Source of the DNA: JADJVL01 sp039812765
GTDB lineage: Bacteria > Acidobacteriota > Holophagae > Holophagales > Holophagaceae
Length of the DNA: 64,000 nt
NCBI GenBank assembly: GCA_039812765.1
Contig: JBDIBF010000006.1
Span: 6,803-70,802 of the forward strand
Reading direction: 5' to 3'
Shown: positions 15,585 through 24,569 of the stretch, piece after piece
Position numbering within the stretch: position 1 is the first letter of the stretch
Layout: each line of letters starts with the position of its first letter
Notes under the pieces: model-generated
What the model saw: the letters and a program-made list of their open reading frames with translations, nothing else
Told to the model about the DNA's origin: nothing
Database searches by the model: none
Position numbers and translations under genes: made by a program

Positions 15585-17732
15585 TCAGGACAGTGGGGCG
15601 AGGAGGTCGCGGTACTTCGGGAGGGGCCAGCGCTCGGCGTCGCAGCCCTCCTCCAGCGCGTCCAGCACATCCCGCAAAGCGTCCATGGCCCCGCGCACGC
15701 CGTGCCCGAAGGCCTCGGTGCGGGTTGTATGGTGCTCGTGGGCCTCCGCCTCCGCGAGGGCCCTGACCAGGGCCAGGATCCGGACCTGGGCCTCCCCTGC
15801 GAGGTGGGCCTGGGCCTGCATGGCAGACTTCAGGGCCTCGGGAACTTCCAGCCCCGCCTGGGCCAGCGCGTTCAACGCCCCGGCCCTGGCACCGAGGTCG
15901 GCGAGGACCGCGGGGAGGATCTGGGTCTCGGCCATCTCCCGGAGCACCTGGGCCTCGATACCCAGGGCCTTCTGGTACTGCTCATGGCGGATGTGGACCC
16001 GGGCCTCCAGCTCCTCGGGGGTGAGCACGCCGGTCTGCACGAACGCGGCCTTCGTGGCCTCGCCGTCCCAGATCCCGAGGGCCGCGACCGTGTCCTTGGC
16101 GTGGGGCAGCCCGCGGCGCTCGGCCTCGGCCTTCCACGCGTCGCTGTAGCCGTTGCCCTCGAAGCGGATGGCCTTGGTCTCCACGACCGCCTTGCGGACG
16201 ACGGAGAGGACGGCCTCGCGGTGGGGCGTGCCCCGGCCTTCTTCGGCCTCCAGGGCGCTGTTCAGCTCGTTGAGGGCCTCGGCCACGCAGGCGTTGATGA
16301 CCGTGAGCGGGAGGGCGATGGGCTGGCTGGAGCCCACGGCGCGGAACTCGAACTTGTTCCCGGTGAAGGCGAAGGGCGAGGTCCGGTTGCGGTCCGTGAA
16401 GTCCTTCTCGATGTGGGGCAGGTTGGCGATCTCGAGGAGCTGCTGCTCGGCGCGGCCGCTGATCTCGCCCCGCTCGATGGCGTCCAGGATGCTGTTCAGG
16501 TGGCCGCCCAGGAAGACGCTCATGATGGCCGGCGGCGCCTCGTTCGCGCCCAGGCGGTGGTCGTTGTTGGCCGAGGCGATGGCCGCCCGCAGCAGGCCGC
16601 CGTGGCGGTGGATGGCCTTCAGGGTGGCCGCGAGGAAGTAGAGGAAGCTGAGGTTCTCCTCCGGCGTGCGGCCGGGCTCGAGGAGGTTCATGCCCCCGTC
16701 GGTGGCCAGGCTCCAGTTCACGTGCTTGCCGCTGCCGTTGACGCCGGCGAAGGGTTTCTCATGCAACAGCACCATGAACCCGTGGCGCTCGCCCACCGTC
16801 TTGAGAAGCTCCATCAGGAGCTGGTTGTGGTCCGAGGCCAGGTTCGCGGCCTCGTAGATCGGCGCGATCTCGAACTGGTTGGGCGCCACCTCGTTGTGGC
16901 GGGTCTTGGCGGGGATGCCGAGCTTGAAGCACTCCAGCTCGACCTCCTGCATGAAGCCGAGCACCCGCTCCTTGATGGAGCCGAAGTAGTGGTCCTCCAG
17001 CTCCTGGCCCTTCGGGGGCCGCGCGCCCTGGAGGGTGCGCTGGGCGAAGAGGAGGTCCGGGCGCTGCTGGGCCAGCTCCAGGTCCACCAGGAAGTACTCC
17101 TGCTCGGGGCCGCACTGGGCCACCACGTGGTCGGCCTGGATCCCGAAGCGCCTGAGGCCACGGACCGCGGCCTTGCTGACCACGTCCATGGAGCGCAGGA
17201 GGGGCACCTTCTGGTCGAGGGCCTCGCCGTGGTAGCCCACGAAGGCGGTGGGGATGCACAGCGTGATCCCCAACGGGCCCTCCATCAGGAAGGCCGGCGA
17301 GGTGGGATCCCAGGCGGTGTAGCCCCGGGCCTCGAAGGTGGCCCGCAGGCCGCCGCTGGGGAAGGAGCTGGCGTCCGGCTCGCCCTGGGTGAGCTGGGAG
17401 CCGCTGAAGCGCTCGATGACCTGCCCCGGCTCGTCCCAGCTGATGAAGGCGTCATGCTTCTCCGCGGTCGCCCCGGTCATGGGCAGGAACCAGTGGGTGA
17501 AGTGGGTGGCGCCGCGTTCCAGGGCCCACTCCTTCATCGCCTGGGCCACCCCGTGGGCCACCTCCGGGCTGAGCCGGAGGCCTTTGCGGAGGGCCTCCTT
17601 GAAGGCCTTGTGGATGTCCTTGGGAAGCCGCTCCTTCATGGCGCGGTCGCCGAAGGTGTTGCACCCGAAGTACTGGCTGACCTTCACCTGGTCGAGCCTT
17701 AAGATGTCGCCCGTAGCCGCCGCCTTGCCCAT
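15585..17732 (-). CDS. glnN: glutamine synthetase type III
   Basis: ATP-dependent condensation of glutamate and ammonia to glutamine. At 715 aa this is the large GSIII class rather than the roughly 450-aa GSI. Early residues include GCNTFGDRAMKERLP. Catalytic landmarks are GPEQEYFLVD, AKTRHNEVAPNQFEIAP, GVNGSGKHVNWSL and GNKFEFRAVGSSQP. The long C-terminal helical region typical of GSIII follows. The start is ATG 17732, chosen because it has GGGGAGGG just upstream and matches the family's N-terminus; upstream in-frame extension is spurious. The gene is divergent from nadA. Confidence 0.96.
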   Translation of the reverse strand: MGKAAATGDILRLDQVKVSQYFGCNTFGDRAMKERLPKDIHKAFKEALRKGLRLSPEVAHGVAQAMKEWALERGATHFTHWFLPMTGATAEKHDAFISWDEPGQVIERFSGSQLTQGEPDASSFPSGGLRATFEARGYTAWDPTSPAFLMEGPLGITLCIPTAFVGYHGEALDQKVPLLRSMDVVSKAAVRGLRRFGIQADHVVAQCGPEQEYFLVDLELAQQRPDLLFAQRTLQGARPPKGQELEDHYFGSIKERVLGFMQEVELECFKLGIPAKTRHNEVAPNQFEIAPIYEAANLASDHNQLLMELLKTVGERHGFMVLLHEKPFAGVNGSGKHVNWSLATDGGMNLLEPGRTPEENLSFLYFLAATLKAIHRHGGLLRAAIASANNDHRLGANEAPPAIMSVFLGGHLNSILDAIERGEISGRAEQQLLEIANLPHIEKDFTDRNRTSPFAFTGNKFEFRAVGSSQPIALPLTVINACVAEALNELNSALEAEEGRGTPHREAVLSVVRKAVVETKAIRFEGNGYSDAWKAEAERRGLPHAKDTVAALGIWDGEATKAAFVQTGVLTPEELEARVHIRHEQYQKALGIEAQVLREMAETQILPAVLADLGARAGALNALAQAGLEVPEALKSAMQAQAHLAGEAQVRILALVRALAEAEAHEHHTTRTEAFGHGVRGAMDALRDVLDALEEGCDAERWPLPKYRDLLAPLS

Positions 17733-17844
17733 GCCACCCTCCCCGTGGATGTGATGAAAAAGAACGATCCCAAGCCCCTGGTTGAGAGCTCGGTGGAACG
17801 TCCCGGTGCTTTGGCCCAACGCCATGGCCAAGGTAGGCCTGGAA

Positions 17845-17861
17845 GCCTTGAAAAACAAGGC
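17845..17861. promoter_or_regulatory. palindrome in the glnN-nadA divergent gap
   Basis: The 306-bp gap 17733-18038 contains the perfect inverted repeat GCCTTG-AAAAA-CAAGGC about 113 bases upstream of glnN. It could be an operator for nitrogen control of glnN or a minor mRNA hairpin. I saw no clear sigma54 site (GG-N10-GC) in this gap. Confidence 0.25.
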
Positions 17862-17876
17862 GATATTGCGGATTCC

Positions 17877-18029
17877 AGGGCCCTTGACCTTCTGGCAGGA
17901 TTGAGGGACCTCCAATCGTGTCTCCCCCGTCCGGCCGCCCTCGCCTGGGAGCGCGCGGTGTTCTCGGAGGCCTTCCTCCAGGAAGGACCGCGGCGGCGCG
18001 TCGCCGCGTTCCTCTTCCGCAAGGCCTAA
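17877..18029 (+). pseudogene. possible remnant of an enoyl-CoA hydratase C-terminus
   Basis: An open frame ending at the TAA at 18027-18029 encodes ALAWERAVFSEAFLQEG followed by RVAAFLFRK. This resembles the C-terminal tail of crotonase-family proteins (acidic Glu, FxxxF, EGxxAFxxKR). No upstream crotonase sequence precedes it. It may be a degraded gene end or chance coding in GC-rich DNA. It ends 9 bp before nadA. Confidence 0.2.
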
Positions 18030-18032
18030 ACT
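18027..18032 (+). promoter_or_regulatory. -10-like TAAACT just ahead of nadA
   Basis: TAAACT ends six bases before the nadA ATG, and no ribosome binding site is present between them. If it is the -10 element, the mRNA would be leaderless or nearly so. No good -35 hexamer was found. Confidence 0.25.
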
Positions 18033-18038
18033 GGCTCC

Positions 18039-19007
18039 ATGACCGCCGCCGCCCCCTACGTCCCCGACCTGGAGAGCCTGGATCCCTCCCTGGACCTCGT
18101 CGCCGAGATCCGGCGGCTCAAGGCCGAGCGGAACGCGGTGATCCTCGCCCACTACTATCAGGAGCCCGAGATCCAGGACCTGGCGGATTTCGTGGGGGAC
18201 AGCCTCCAGCTCAGCCAGCAGGCCGCGCGCACGGACGCCGACGTCATCGCCTTCTGCGGCGTGCATTTCATGGCCGAGACCGCGAAGATCCTCAACCCCT
18301 CGAAGCGCGTGGTCATCCCCGACCTGGACGCGGGCTGCAGCCTCGCGGACCGCTGCACGGGCGAGGCTTTCGGCCGCTGGCTGCAGCAGTTCCCGGAGCA
18401 CGAGGTCGTGAGCTACATCAACTGCTCCGCCGAGGTGAAGGCGCTGAGTACCGTGATCTGCACCAGCAGCAACGCCGTGCGGGTGGTGGAGAGCATCCCG
18501 GACGGCCGGCCCATCGTCTTCGCCCCGGACCGGCATCTCGGGAAGTGGGTGATGAAGCAGACCGGCCGCGACATGGTCCTCTGGCCGGGCTTCTGCATCG
18601 TGCACGAGCAGTTCACCGCCAAGCGCGTGGCGGCCCTCAAGGCGCAACACCCCGACGCGAAGCTCATCGCCCACCCCGAGTGCGACGCCACGGTCAGCCA
18701 GCTGGCGGACTTCGTGGGCAGCACGGCGGCCCTCCTCCGTTACGTGAAGGAGAGCCCAGCTCGGACCTTCATCGTCGCCACCGAGGCGGGCATCCTGCAC
18801 CAGATGCGACGGGCGAGGCCCGACGCGGAGCTGGTTCCCGCGCCCGCGGACAGCGGGTGCAACTGCTCCCTGTGCCCCTACATGAAACTGAACTCCCTGG
18901 AGAAGCTATGCCTCGCCCTGAGGGACCTCCAGCCTGAGATCACCCTCGAGGAGGAGGTCCGGATCAGGGCCTTGCGCCCCCTCCAGCGCATGCTGGACCT
19001 CGGGTGA
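18039..19007 (+). CDS. nadA: quinolinate synthase
   Basis: NadA condenses iminoaspartate with dihydroxyacetone phosphate to give quinolinate in de novo NAD synthesis, using a [4Fe-4S] cluster. The 322-aa product shows the three homologous-domain signatures: ILAHYYQEPEIQDLADFVGDSL near residue 35, C100 in DAGCSLAD, C186 in WPGFCIVH, and a C-terminal CNCSLCPYM (C274, C276, C279) supplying the third ligand. No nadB or nadC is adjacent. The ATG lacks a Shine-Dalgarno sequence and closely follows a -10-like hexamer. The kinase gene begins 4 bp after its stop. Confidence 0.97.
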   Translation: MTAAAPYVPDLESLDPSLDLVAEIRRLKAERNAVILAHYYQEPEIQDLADFVGDSLQLSQQAARTDADVIAFCGVHFMAETAKILNPSKRVVIPDLDAGCSLADRCTGEAFGRWLQQFPEHEVVSYINCSAEVKALSTVICTSSNAVRVVESIPDGRPIVFAPDRHLGKWVMKQTGRDMVLWPGFCIVHEQFTAKRVAALKAQHPDAKLIAHPECDATVSQLADFVGSTAALLRYVKESPARTFIVATEAGILHQMRRARPDAELVPAPADSGCNCSLCPYMKLNSLEKLCLALRDLQPEITLEEEVRIRALRPLQRMLDLG

Positions 19008-19011
19008 GCCC

Positions 19012-20676
19012 GTGCTGAGCCGCCGCATCACCCGGTTCCAGCCCAGCCGCGGCGGCGCCAAGCGGACCGTCTGGCAGCAGGCGCAGCAATACGGCGGACT
19101 CTTCCTGCTCGTCCTCGCCGGCGCGGTCGTCGCCCTGGGCCTTTTCTGGGCCCCGAGGCAGCTTGCAAAGAACCACCGGCAGCAGCTCCTGGAGGCGTTC
19201 CAGGCCAAGAACTTCGACAACACCTCCCTGGTGGAGAAGCACTGGATGGCCCTGCCCTGGCTCCCCAATTTCCGGGAGGGGGACGAGCCGGGCGTGAAGG
19301 AGTTCCTCCGCAAGCAGCCCCTGGTGGTGGCCGCCTTGAACCGCTGGGAGACGCGCGCGCTGTGGGTCCGGGATGGGAACCGCTTCGTCCGGGCCACCGA
19401 GAGCCCCCTGGTGCAGACCTATCGCAACTGGATCACCCAGGCGGAGATGGCCCAACGATTCCAGTGGCTTCCCAACGCCGCAGAGGACCCGGACCACGGC
19501 CGCATCGCCAGCACGGTCCTGCTCGGGGACCAGTGGATCATCGTCAAGCGATGGGAGCCGGGCTCCCCCGAGGTCGAGGCCGCCCTCCGCCAGACCTACG
19601 GTGACAAGGCCCCCATCCGCCTCGCCCTGGTGGTGGACGGAATGCTGAAGCGGGGAACGCCCCTCGAGGACTGGGGCCGCGAGCCCAACCTCCAGGCGGA
19701 CCCCGGCCGGGTAATGCAGGCCGGGCCCACCGTCTTCTTCGCCGCCACCAGCGACTACTTCGGCAAGGAGTGGACCCTCGTGGCCATCCCCTGGGAGGAC
19801 CAGCTGCAGGGTTTCCGCAGCGAGATCGCGACCCGGATCTGGCTTACCCGGGGTATCGCAGCGGCCGTCGCGCTCCTGGTGGCCCTGGGGCTCTGGCTGC
19901 GCCACCGGGCCCGTCAGCGGGCGATCCTGGACATGGACCGCCTGGCCAGTCTCACCCACAGCCTCAAGACGCCTCTGGCCGTGCTCAAGTTCCGCTGCGA
20001 CACCCTGCGACTGGGCCGGCTGACCCAGGACCAGACCGACGAGGAGCTGCTCAAGCTGGGGGAGGAGGTGGACCGGCTCACCGTGCTCATCGAGACCGGC
20101 CTCATGGCGTTGAAAGGCGAGTCCAGCGGGTCCCCCCGGGCGGCGGTGACCCCGGAGTGGCTGCGGGACGTGGCCTCGGACCTCGAGGTCGCCTTCGAGG
20201 CGGAGCATCGCCCGCTCGAGCTGCTGCTCTGCGAGGACGCCGGCCAGGCCGCTCTCTCCAGCCTGCGATCCGCCCTCTTCACCCTGCTAGAGAACGCTCT
20301 CTTCCATGGCGAGGGGAAGGTCGTCCTGGAAACGTGGAGGGCCCGGAAACGCTTCATGATCCGCGTGTCCGACGAGGGCCGGCCCCTGGACGGGGCCCAG
20401 CTCGCCACCCTCGGCCGGCCCTACATGCGCTTCCGGCTGAAGGGGCGGGAGGGGTTCAAGCGGGAGGGGCAAGGGCTGGGGGTCAGCCTGCTCTGCCAGG
20501 TGGCCGACCGCGAGGGCTGGGGCCTGGTCTTCAGCACCGGAGGGGGCAAGGGCCTCATCGCCACCCTCGAGATCCCCGCCGCCCCCGCCCCGGGCGCCGA
20601 GCGGCAGGGCCTGGCGGGCTGGTGGCACCGCCTGCGCGGGACGCCCTCGGCGCTCCGGGCCGGTACGGGCTCCTAG
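19012..20676 (+). CDS. membrane sensor histidine kinase
   Basis: 554-aa two-component kinase starting at GTG 19012. Membrane helices near 27-46 and 281-300 flank a roughly 230-residue periplasmic sensor of no family I recognise. The cytoplasmic part has a HisKA-like segment with phospho-acceptor H316 in LASLTHSLKTPLAVLKF, then an ATPase domain with N-box LLENALFHGEG, DEGRPLD (G1) and GQGLGVSLL (G2). The region is shorter than usual but complete. It starts 4 bp after nadA and is followed by its likely partner regulator. The signal sensed is unknown. Confidence 0.88.
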   Translation: MLSRRITRFQPSRGGAKRTVWQQAQQYGGLFLLVLAGAVVALGLFWAPRQLAKNHRQQLLEAFQAKNFDNTSLVEKHWMALPWLPNFREGDEPGVKEFLRKQPLVVAALNRWETRALWVRDGNRFVRATESPLVQTYRNWITQAEMAQRFQWLPNAAEDPDHGRIASTVLLGDQWIIVKRWEPGSPEVEAALRQTYGDKAPIRLALVVDGMLKRGTPLEDWGREPNLQADPGRVMQAGPTVFFAATSDYFGKEWTLVAIPWEDQLQGFRSEIATRIWLTRGIAAAVALLVALGLWLRHRARQRAILDMDRLASLTHSLKTPLAVLKFRCDTLRLGRLTQDQTDEELLKLGEEVDRLTVLIETGLMALKGESSGSPRAAVTPEWLRDVASDLEVAFEAEHRPLELLLCEDAGQAALSSLRSALFTLLENALFHGEGKVVLETWRARKRFMIRVSDEGRPLDGAQLATLGRPYMRFRLKGREGFKREGQGLGVSLLCQVADREGWGLVFSTGGGKGLIATLEIPAAPAPGAERQGLAGWWHRLRGTPSALRAGTGS

Positions 20677-20759
20677 ACGGCATCTTCTGCGGGCGTCCCG
20701 CGGTTGCAATTCGCGGAGAAGTCCGGGAACGTGGAGGCACTGTTCCTTGAGGCCCGCGC

Positions 20760-21458
20760 GTGACCCACATCCTCGTGGTGGAGGATGAGCCGAGCCTCCG
20801 CCAACTGCTCGCCAACAACCTGACCTTCGAAGGCTACACCGTGGACGCGGTGGCGGACGGGATCCCCGCCCTGGCCTCCCAGCAGGCGCGGCCCGCGGAC
20901 CTCATCATCCTCGACCTCATGCTGCCGGAGATGGACGGCTTCCGGGTCCTGCGGGCGCTGCGGGAACGGCAGGACCAGGTGCCGGTGCTCATGCTCACCG
21001 CCCGGGGGGCAGAGAACGACCGCGTGCAGGGACTCTCGCTGGGCGCCGACGACTACCTCGTGAAGCCCTTCTCGGTGCTGGAGCTGGTCGCGCGGGTCAA
21101 GGCCATCCTCCGCCGAACCCGCCCCGTGGACCGGCCCCAGACCATGCGTTCCGGCCCCTTCCGCTTCAACATCCCCGCCCTGGAAGTCTCGCGGGAGGGC
21201 AAGCCCCTCGACTTGACCCCCCGGGAGTTCCGGCTGCTGGAGATCCTCGTCACCCACCCCGGCCGCACCCACAGCCGGAACGAGCTCCTCCAGCTCGCGT
21301 GGGAGGCCGACGCCCGGCCTTCGCCCCGCACCGTGGACGTCCACGTCGCGAACCTCCGGAGAAAGCTGGAGGGGACCGACGGGCACACGTGGATCGCCAC
21401 GGTGGGCCGGGAGGGCTACCGGTGGACAGAGCCCGTGGACTGGGAGGCTCCGGCCTGA
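20760..21458 (+). CDS. OmpR/PhoB-family response regulator
   Basis: 232-aa transcription factor with a receiver domain (acidic E8/D9, phospho-acceptor D52 in IILDLMLPEMDG, T80, K102 in YLVKPFS) and a C-terminal winged-helix domain (DLTPREFRLLEILVTHPGR and VDVHVANLRRKLE). Starts at GTG 20760, 83 bp after the kinase gene, which is its probable partner. Phosphorylation should promote DNA binding as a dimer. Target promoters cannot be named from this window. Confidence 0.93.
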   Translation: MTHILVVEDEPSLRQLLANNLTFEGYTVDAVADGIPALASQQARPADLIILDLMLPEMDGFRVLRALRERQDQVPVLMLTARGAENDRVQGLSLGADDYLVKPFSVLELVARVKAILRRTRPVDRPQTMRSGPFRFNIPALEVSREGKPLDLTPREFRLLEILVTHPGRTHSRNELLQLAWEADARPSPRTVDVHVANLRRKLEGTDGHTWIATVGREGYRWTEPVDWEAPA

Positions 21459-21483
21459 CGTCGGAGCCCACGCCGGGCCTTGC

Positions 21484-21489
21484 TAGACT
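21484..21489 (+). promoter_or_regulatory. -10-like TAGACT immediately ahead of the DAHP synthase gene
   Basis: TAGACT ends five bases before the ATG at 21495 and no Shine-Dalgarno lies between them, suggesting a leaderless transcript. The -35 region is not recognisable. Confidence 0.25.
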
Positions 21490-21494
21490 GCGGC

Positions 21495-22856
21495 ATGGCG
21501 AAGCCTCCGACCTGGAACCCCCACAGCTGGCAGGCCTTCCCGGCGGCCCAGCAGCCCGCCTACCCGGATCCTTCCGAGGTCGAGCAGGCCCTGGCCCAGC
21601 TCCGGCGCCTGCCGCCCCTGGTGGTGCCTGAGGAGGTGGACCGCCTGCAGGGCCTGCTGGCCGAGGCCGCCGCCGGCAAGCGCTTCCTCCTCCAGGGCGG
21701 CGACTGCGCCGAGCAGTTCAAGGACTGCACGGCGGAGGCCATCGCCGACAAGCTGCGCGTCCTCCTTCAGATGTCTGTGGTCCTCACCCACAGCGGCCGG
21801 CGGCCCGTGGTCCGGGTGGGGCGCATCGCCGGGCAGTACGCGAAGCCCCGAAGCAGCGACATGGAGACCGTGCGCGGGCGTGAACTGCCCAGCTACCGCG
21901 GGGACCTCGTCAACGGCCTCGCCGCCACCGAGGCCGCCCGCCGCCCCGACCCCCACCGCATGGTCCAGGCCTACTTCCACGCGGCCTCCACGCTCAACCA
22001 TCTCCGGGCCCTCATCGAAGGCGGCTTCGCCGACCTGCACCATCCGGAGCGCTGGGAGCTGCACCAGCCCTCCACCCAGGCCTACCGCGAGGTGCTCGAG
22101 CAGGTGAAGGAGAGCCTCGACTTCCTCAGCGCCCTGGGCAACCTCGAGCGCGGCGCCCTGGAGCGCATCGACTTCTTCACCAGCCATGAGGCCCTGCTCC
22201 TGCCCTATGAGGAGGCACTGACCCGCTGGGTCCCTGGCGGCGGGGAGGCGGGTGCCCAGGGCCTCGGCCGCGGCGCCCACTACAATCTGGGCGCCCACAT
22301 GCTCTGGGTCGGCGAGCGCACGCGCAGCCTCGGCGGCGCCCACCTGGAGTACCTGCGGGGCATCGCGAACCCCATCGGCGTGAAGGTCGGACCCAGCGCC
22401 TCCCCCGAAGAGCTCGTGAGGATCCTGGACCTCCTGGATCCCCTGCAGCGTCCGGGCCGCGTCACGTTGATCACCCGCTTCGGCGTGAACGGCATCGCCG
22501 ATGCCCTGCCTCCCTTCATCCGCGCGGTGAAGCGCGCCGGACGGCAGGTGCTCTGGTCCTGCGATCCCATGCACGGCAACGGCGTCAAGCTCGACAGCGG
22601 CCTCAAGACCCGCCGCTTCGACGCCATCCTGGGCGAGCTGCGCAAGGCCTTCGAGATCCACCGGGAACACAGCTCCCACCTCGGGGGCGTCCACTTCGAG
22701 CTCACCGGCGAGGCCGTCACCGAGTGCGTCGGCGGCAGCGCCGGCCCCAGCGAGGCCGACCTTCCCCGCGCCTACGAGACCGGCTGCGATCCCCGGCTCA
22801 ACGGCCGGCAGAGCCTCGAGATGGCCTTCCTCATCGCCGGGATGCTGAGAGGCTGA
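21495..22856 (+). CDS. class II 3-deoxy-7-phosphoheptulonate (DAHP) synthase
   Basis: First step of the shikimate pathway: phosphoenolpyruvate plus erythrose 4-phosphate gives DAHP. The 453-aa length and the sequence are of the plant/mycobacterial class II type, unrelated in sequence to E. coli AroFGH. Signatures are PTWNPHSWQAFPAAQQP at the start, LLQGGDCAEQF with the metal-binding Cys, RVGRIAGQYAKPRS, and CDPMHGNGVKL. I chose ATG 21495 over an in-frame TTG five codons upstream because class II enzymes start near PxTWxPxSW. It is 36 bp downstream of the response regulator. Confidence 0.95.
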   Translation: MAKPPTWNPHSWQAFPAAQQPAYPDPSEVEQALAQLRRLPPLVVPEEVDRLQGLLAEAAAGKRFLLQGGDCAEQFKDCTAEAIADKLRVLLQMSVVLTHSGRRPVVRVGRIAGQYAKPRSSDMETVRGRELPSYRGDLVNGLAATEAARRPDPHRMVQAYFHAASTLNHLRALIEGGFADLHHPERWELHQPSTQAYREVLEQVKESLDFLSALGNLERGALERIDFFTSHEALLLPYEEALTRWVPGGGEAGAQGLGRGAHYNLGAHMLWVGERTRSLGGAHLEYLRGIANPIGVKVGPSASPEELVRILDLLDPLQRPGRVTLITRFGVNGIADALPPFIRAVKRAGRQVLWSCDPMHGNGVKLDSGLKTRRFDAILGELRKAFEIHREHSSHLGGVHFELTGEAVTECVGGSAGPSEADLPRAYETGCDPRLNGRQSLEMAFLIAGMLRG

Positions 22857-22971
22857 GGCCCGCCTGCCGCGGGTCCCGCCTGCGGCTAGCATCGTCTGGA
22901 TCACCGCGGGCCCTTCCCGGGAGGCCAGGAAGAGCCCCGCGCCAACCGGCCATGGCCGGCAGGGGGCCGTC

Positions 22972-23625
22972 ATGCAGGGACCGACCTTCAGCAGCAAGGG
23001 CCGACAGCTCCTCGGCCTGTACGAGCGGATGGCGCGGGAGGGCTACCTGCGGGCCGACGACCGGAGGGTCGAGGAGGCCTTCAGCGACTTCGAGCTGCGT
23101 CCCTACCGGGCGCAGCTGCGCGAGGTCCTCCGGGAGCACGGGGTCGCGAGCCTCCTGGACTATGGCTGCGGAGGCTCCGACTGGGAGGCCGCGGGCTTCG
23201 ACGAGGCCTCCGGCCAGTCTGCCGCCGCCTATTTCGGGCTCCGGGAGGCGCTGCGCTTCGAGCCCGCGCGAGGCCTGGACGAGCGGCGTCCGGTGGACTG
23301 CGTGGTCTCCTTCGACGTGCTCGAACACGTCTTCATTGCCGACGTCCCCGCCGTCCTGCGCGACATGCTCTCCCTCGCGACACGCCTCCTTGTCCTGAAC
23401 GTCGCCTGCTACCCGGCGGCCGCCCGGCTGCCCAACGGGGAGAACGCCCATGTGACAGTCCGCCCTCCCGCCTGGTGGAAGGGGATGCTGGACGGCGTCG
23501 CGGTCGATTTCCCCGCCGTCTCGATCCTGCTCATCTGCTCCACCGCCTGGCGGCGGAGCATGGCCTACCCGGTGTGGAGGGCCGGAGCCTGGCTCGAGGG
23601 GGAGACCTTCGGCGTCGCCCTCTGA
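22972..23625 (+). CDS. SAM-dependent methyltransferase-like protein
   Basis: 217-aa protein with a Rossmann-type methyltransferase motif I (SLLDYGCGGSDWEA, about residues 59-72) and a motif IV-like VDCVVSFDVLEHVF, the pattern seen in class I methyltransferases. Later motifs are divergent, and the C-terminus (GMLDGVAVDFPAVSI and beyond) is not informative. The ATG at 22972 has GGCAGGGGG ahead of it. The substrate cannot be inferred. It stands 115 bp after the DAHP synthase gene and may be separately transcribed. Confidence 0.6.
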   Translation: MQGPTFSSKGRQLLGLYERMAREGYLRADDRRVEEAFSDFELRPYRAQLREVLREHGVASLLDYGCGGSDWEAAGFDEASGQSAAAYFGLREALRFEPARGLDERRPVDCVVSFDVLEHVFIADVPAVLRDMLSLATRLLVLNVACYPAAARLPNGENAHVTVRPPAWWKGMLDGVAVDFPAVSILLICSTAWRRSMAYPVWRAGAWLEGETFGVAL

Positions 23626-23756
23626 ATCCTCGGGCCAGGAATTTCTCGATGTGTGATCGGCGTCCGCCCCTTCCTGGTACTCCCCAGGGGAGGTCCCGGG
23701 GATTATCCTGGGACCCTCGACGAACCGCTCCACCCGGAGCCCATCCTGGCGGCATC

Positions 23757-24560
23757 GTGAACCCCTACGAAGTCCTCCAAGTCCGCGAAGGCGCCGGCCC
23801 CGACGAGGTCCGGGCCGCGTACCTGCGCCTCGCGGCGCAGTGGAACCCCGAGAACTTCCCCGCGGAGCAGCGGCTTCAGGTGGCCCTGCGCCGCCGTGAA
23901 CTGGCCGAGGCCCTCACCATGCTCCAGTACCAGGAGCGCGGCTCGGGCCTGCCCCCGGCGCCCGTGACCCCGGCGCCACCTCCGCCCCCGGCGCCTCCGG
24001 CCGCCGCCGCCCCGATGGTCCCCACCCTGGACGACTTCGGCCTGCCCGAGCCCGGCTCGGTCCTGGCGATCGAACTCGAGTCCTCCATGCCCCATGATCC
24101 GATCCTGGATTCCGGCCCCCAGGATCCCCTGTCCAAGGCCAAGCGCCTCTTCGAGGCGGGGCGCCTGGAGGCGGCGGCGGAGCAGGCCCAGGCCGCTGCG
24201 GACTCGGAGCCCGACAAGCCCGCCCCCTACCTCCTCCTGGCCCAGATCCTGGAGGCCAAGGGGGGCGACCACCGGGCGCTGGTCGCCGCCCTCGAGCGCT
24301 GCCTCGCCCTGGACAAGCGCGACGTGGAGAGCGCCATCAAGCTCGCCCAGACCTACCAGGCCCACGGCATGCACACCCGGGCGACCCGCTACTGGGAGAT
24401 GGCCTACAACATCAACCCGAACCACCCCTACTTCCAGAAGCCCGCGGAGAAGGCGAGCGTGAAGGAGAAGGCCCTGGAGACCGCCGCGGACCTCAAGGGC
24501 TCCGTGCAGGGGCTCCTCGAAGGCGCGAAGGGGATGTTCAAGTTCGGCGGCAAGGGCTGA
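23757..24560 (+). CDS. J-like domain plus TPR protein lacking the HPD motif
   Basis: 267-aa protein starting at GTG 23757. Residues 1-60 resemble a DnaJ domain (MNPYEVLQVREGAGPDEVRA, then AYLRLAAQWNPEN) but the catalytic HPD is replaced by NPEN. A Pro/Ala-rich linker (about 67-85) follows. Next is a TPR-like helical region (about 120-225) with repeated A-x-x-L/LAL pattern (LFEAGRLEAAAEQAQAAAD, LLLAQILEAKGGDHRALVAA). Without HPD it is unlikely to stimulate DnaK and is better seen as an assembly or scaffold protein. Function unknown. Confidence 0.65.
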   Translation: MNPYEVLQVREGAGPDEVRAAYLRLAAQWNPENFPAEQRLQVALRRRELAEALTMLQYQERGSGLPPAPVTPAPPPPPAPPAAAAPMVPTLDDFGLPEPGSVLAIELESSMPHDPILDSGPQDPLSKAKRLFEAGRLEAAAEQAQAAADSEPDKPAPYLLLAQILEAKGGDHRALVAALERCLALDKRDVESAIKLAQTYQAHGMHTRATRYWEMAYNINPNHPYFQKPAEKASVKEKALETAADLKGSVQGLLEGAKGMFKFGGKG

Positions 24561-24569
24561 ATACCGACC

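Noticed and set aside
17733..18038. Sigma54 promoter for glnN
   Set aside because: No GG-N10-GC pair with TGGC...TTGC character was found on the minus strand.
17733..18800. N-terminal extension of the glutamine synthetase frame to over 1000 codons
   Set aside because: The extension runs antisense through nadA; the family N-terminus and a ribosome binding site fit ATG 17732.
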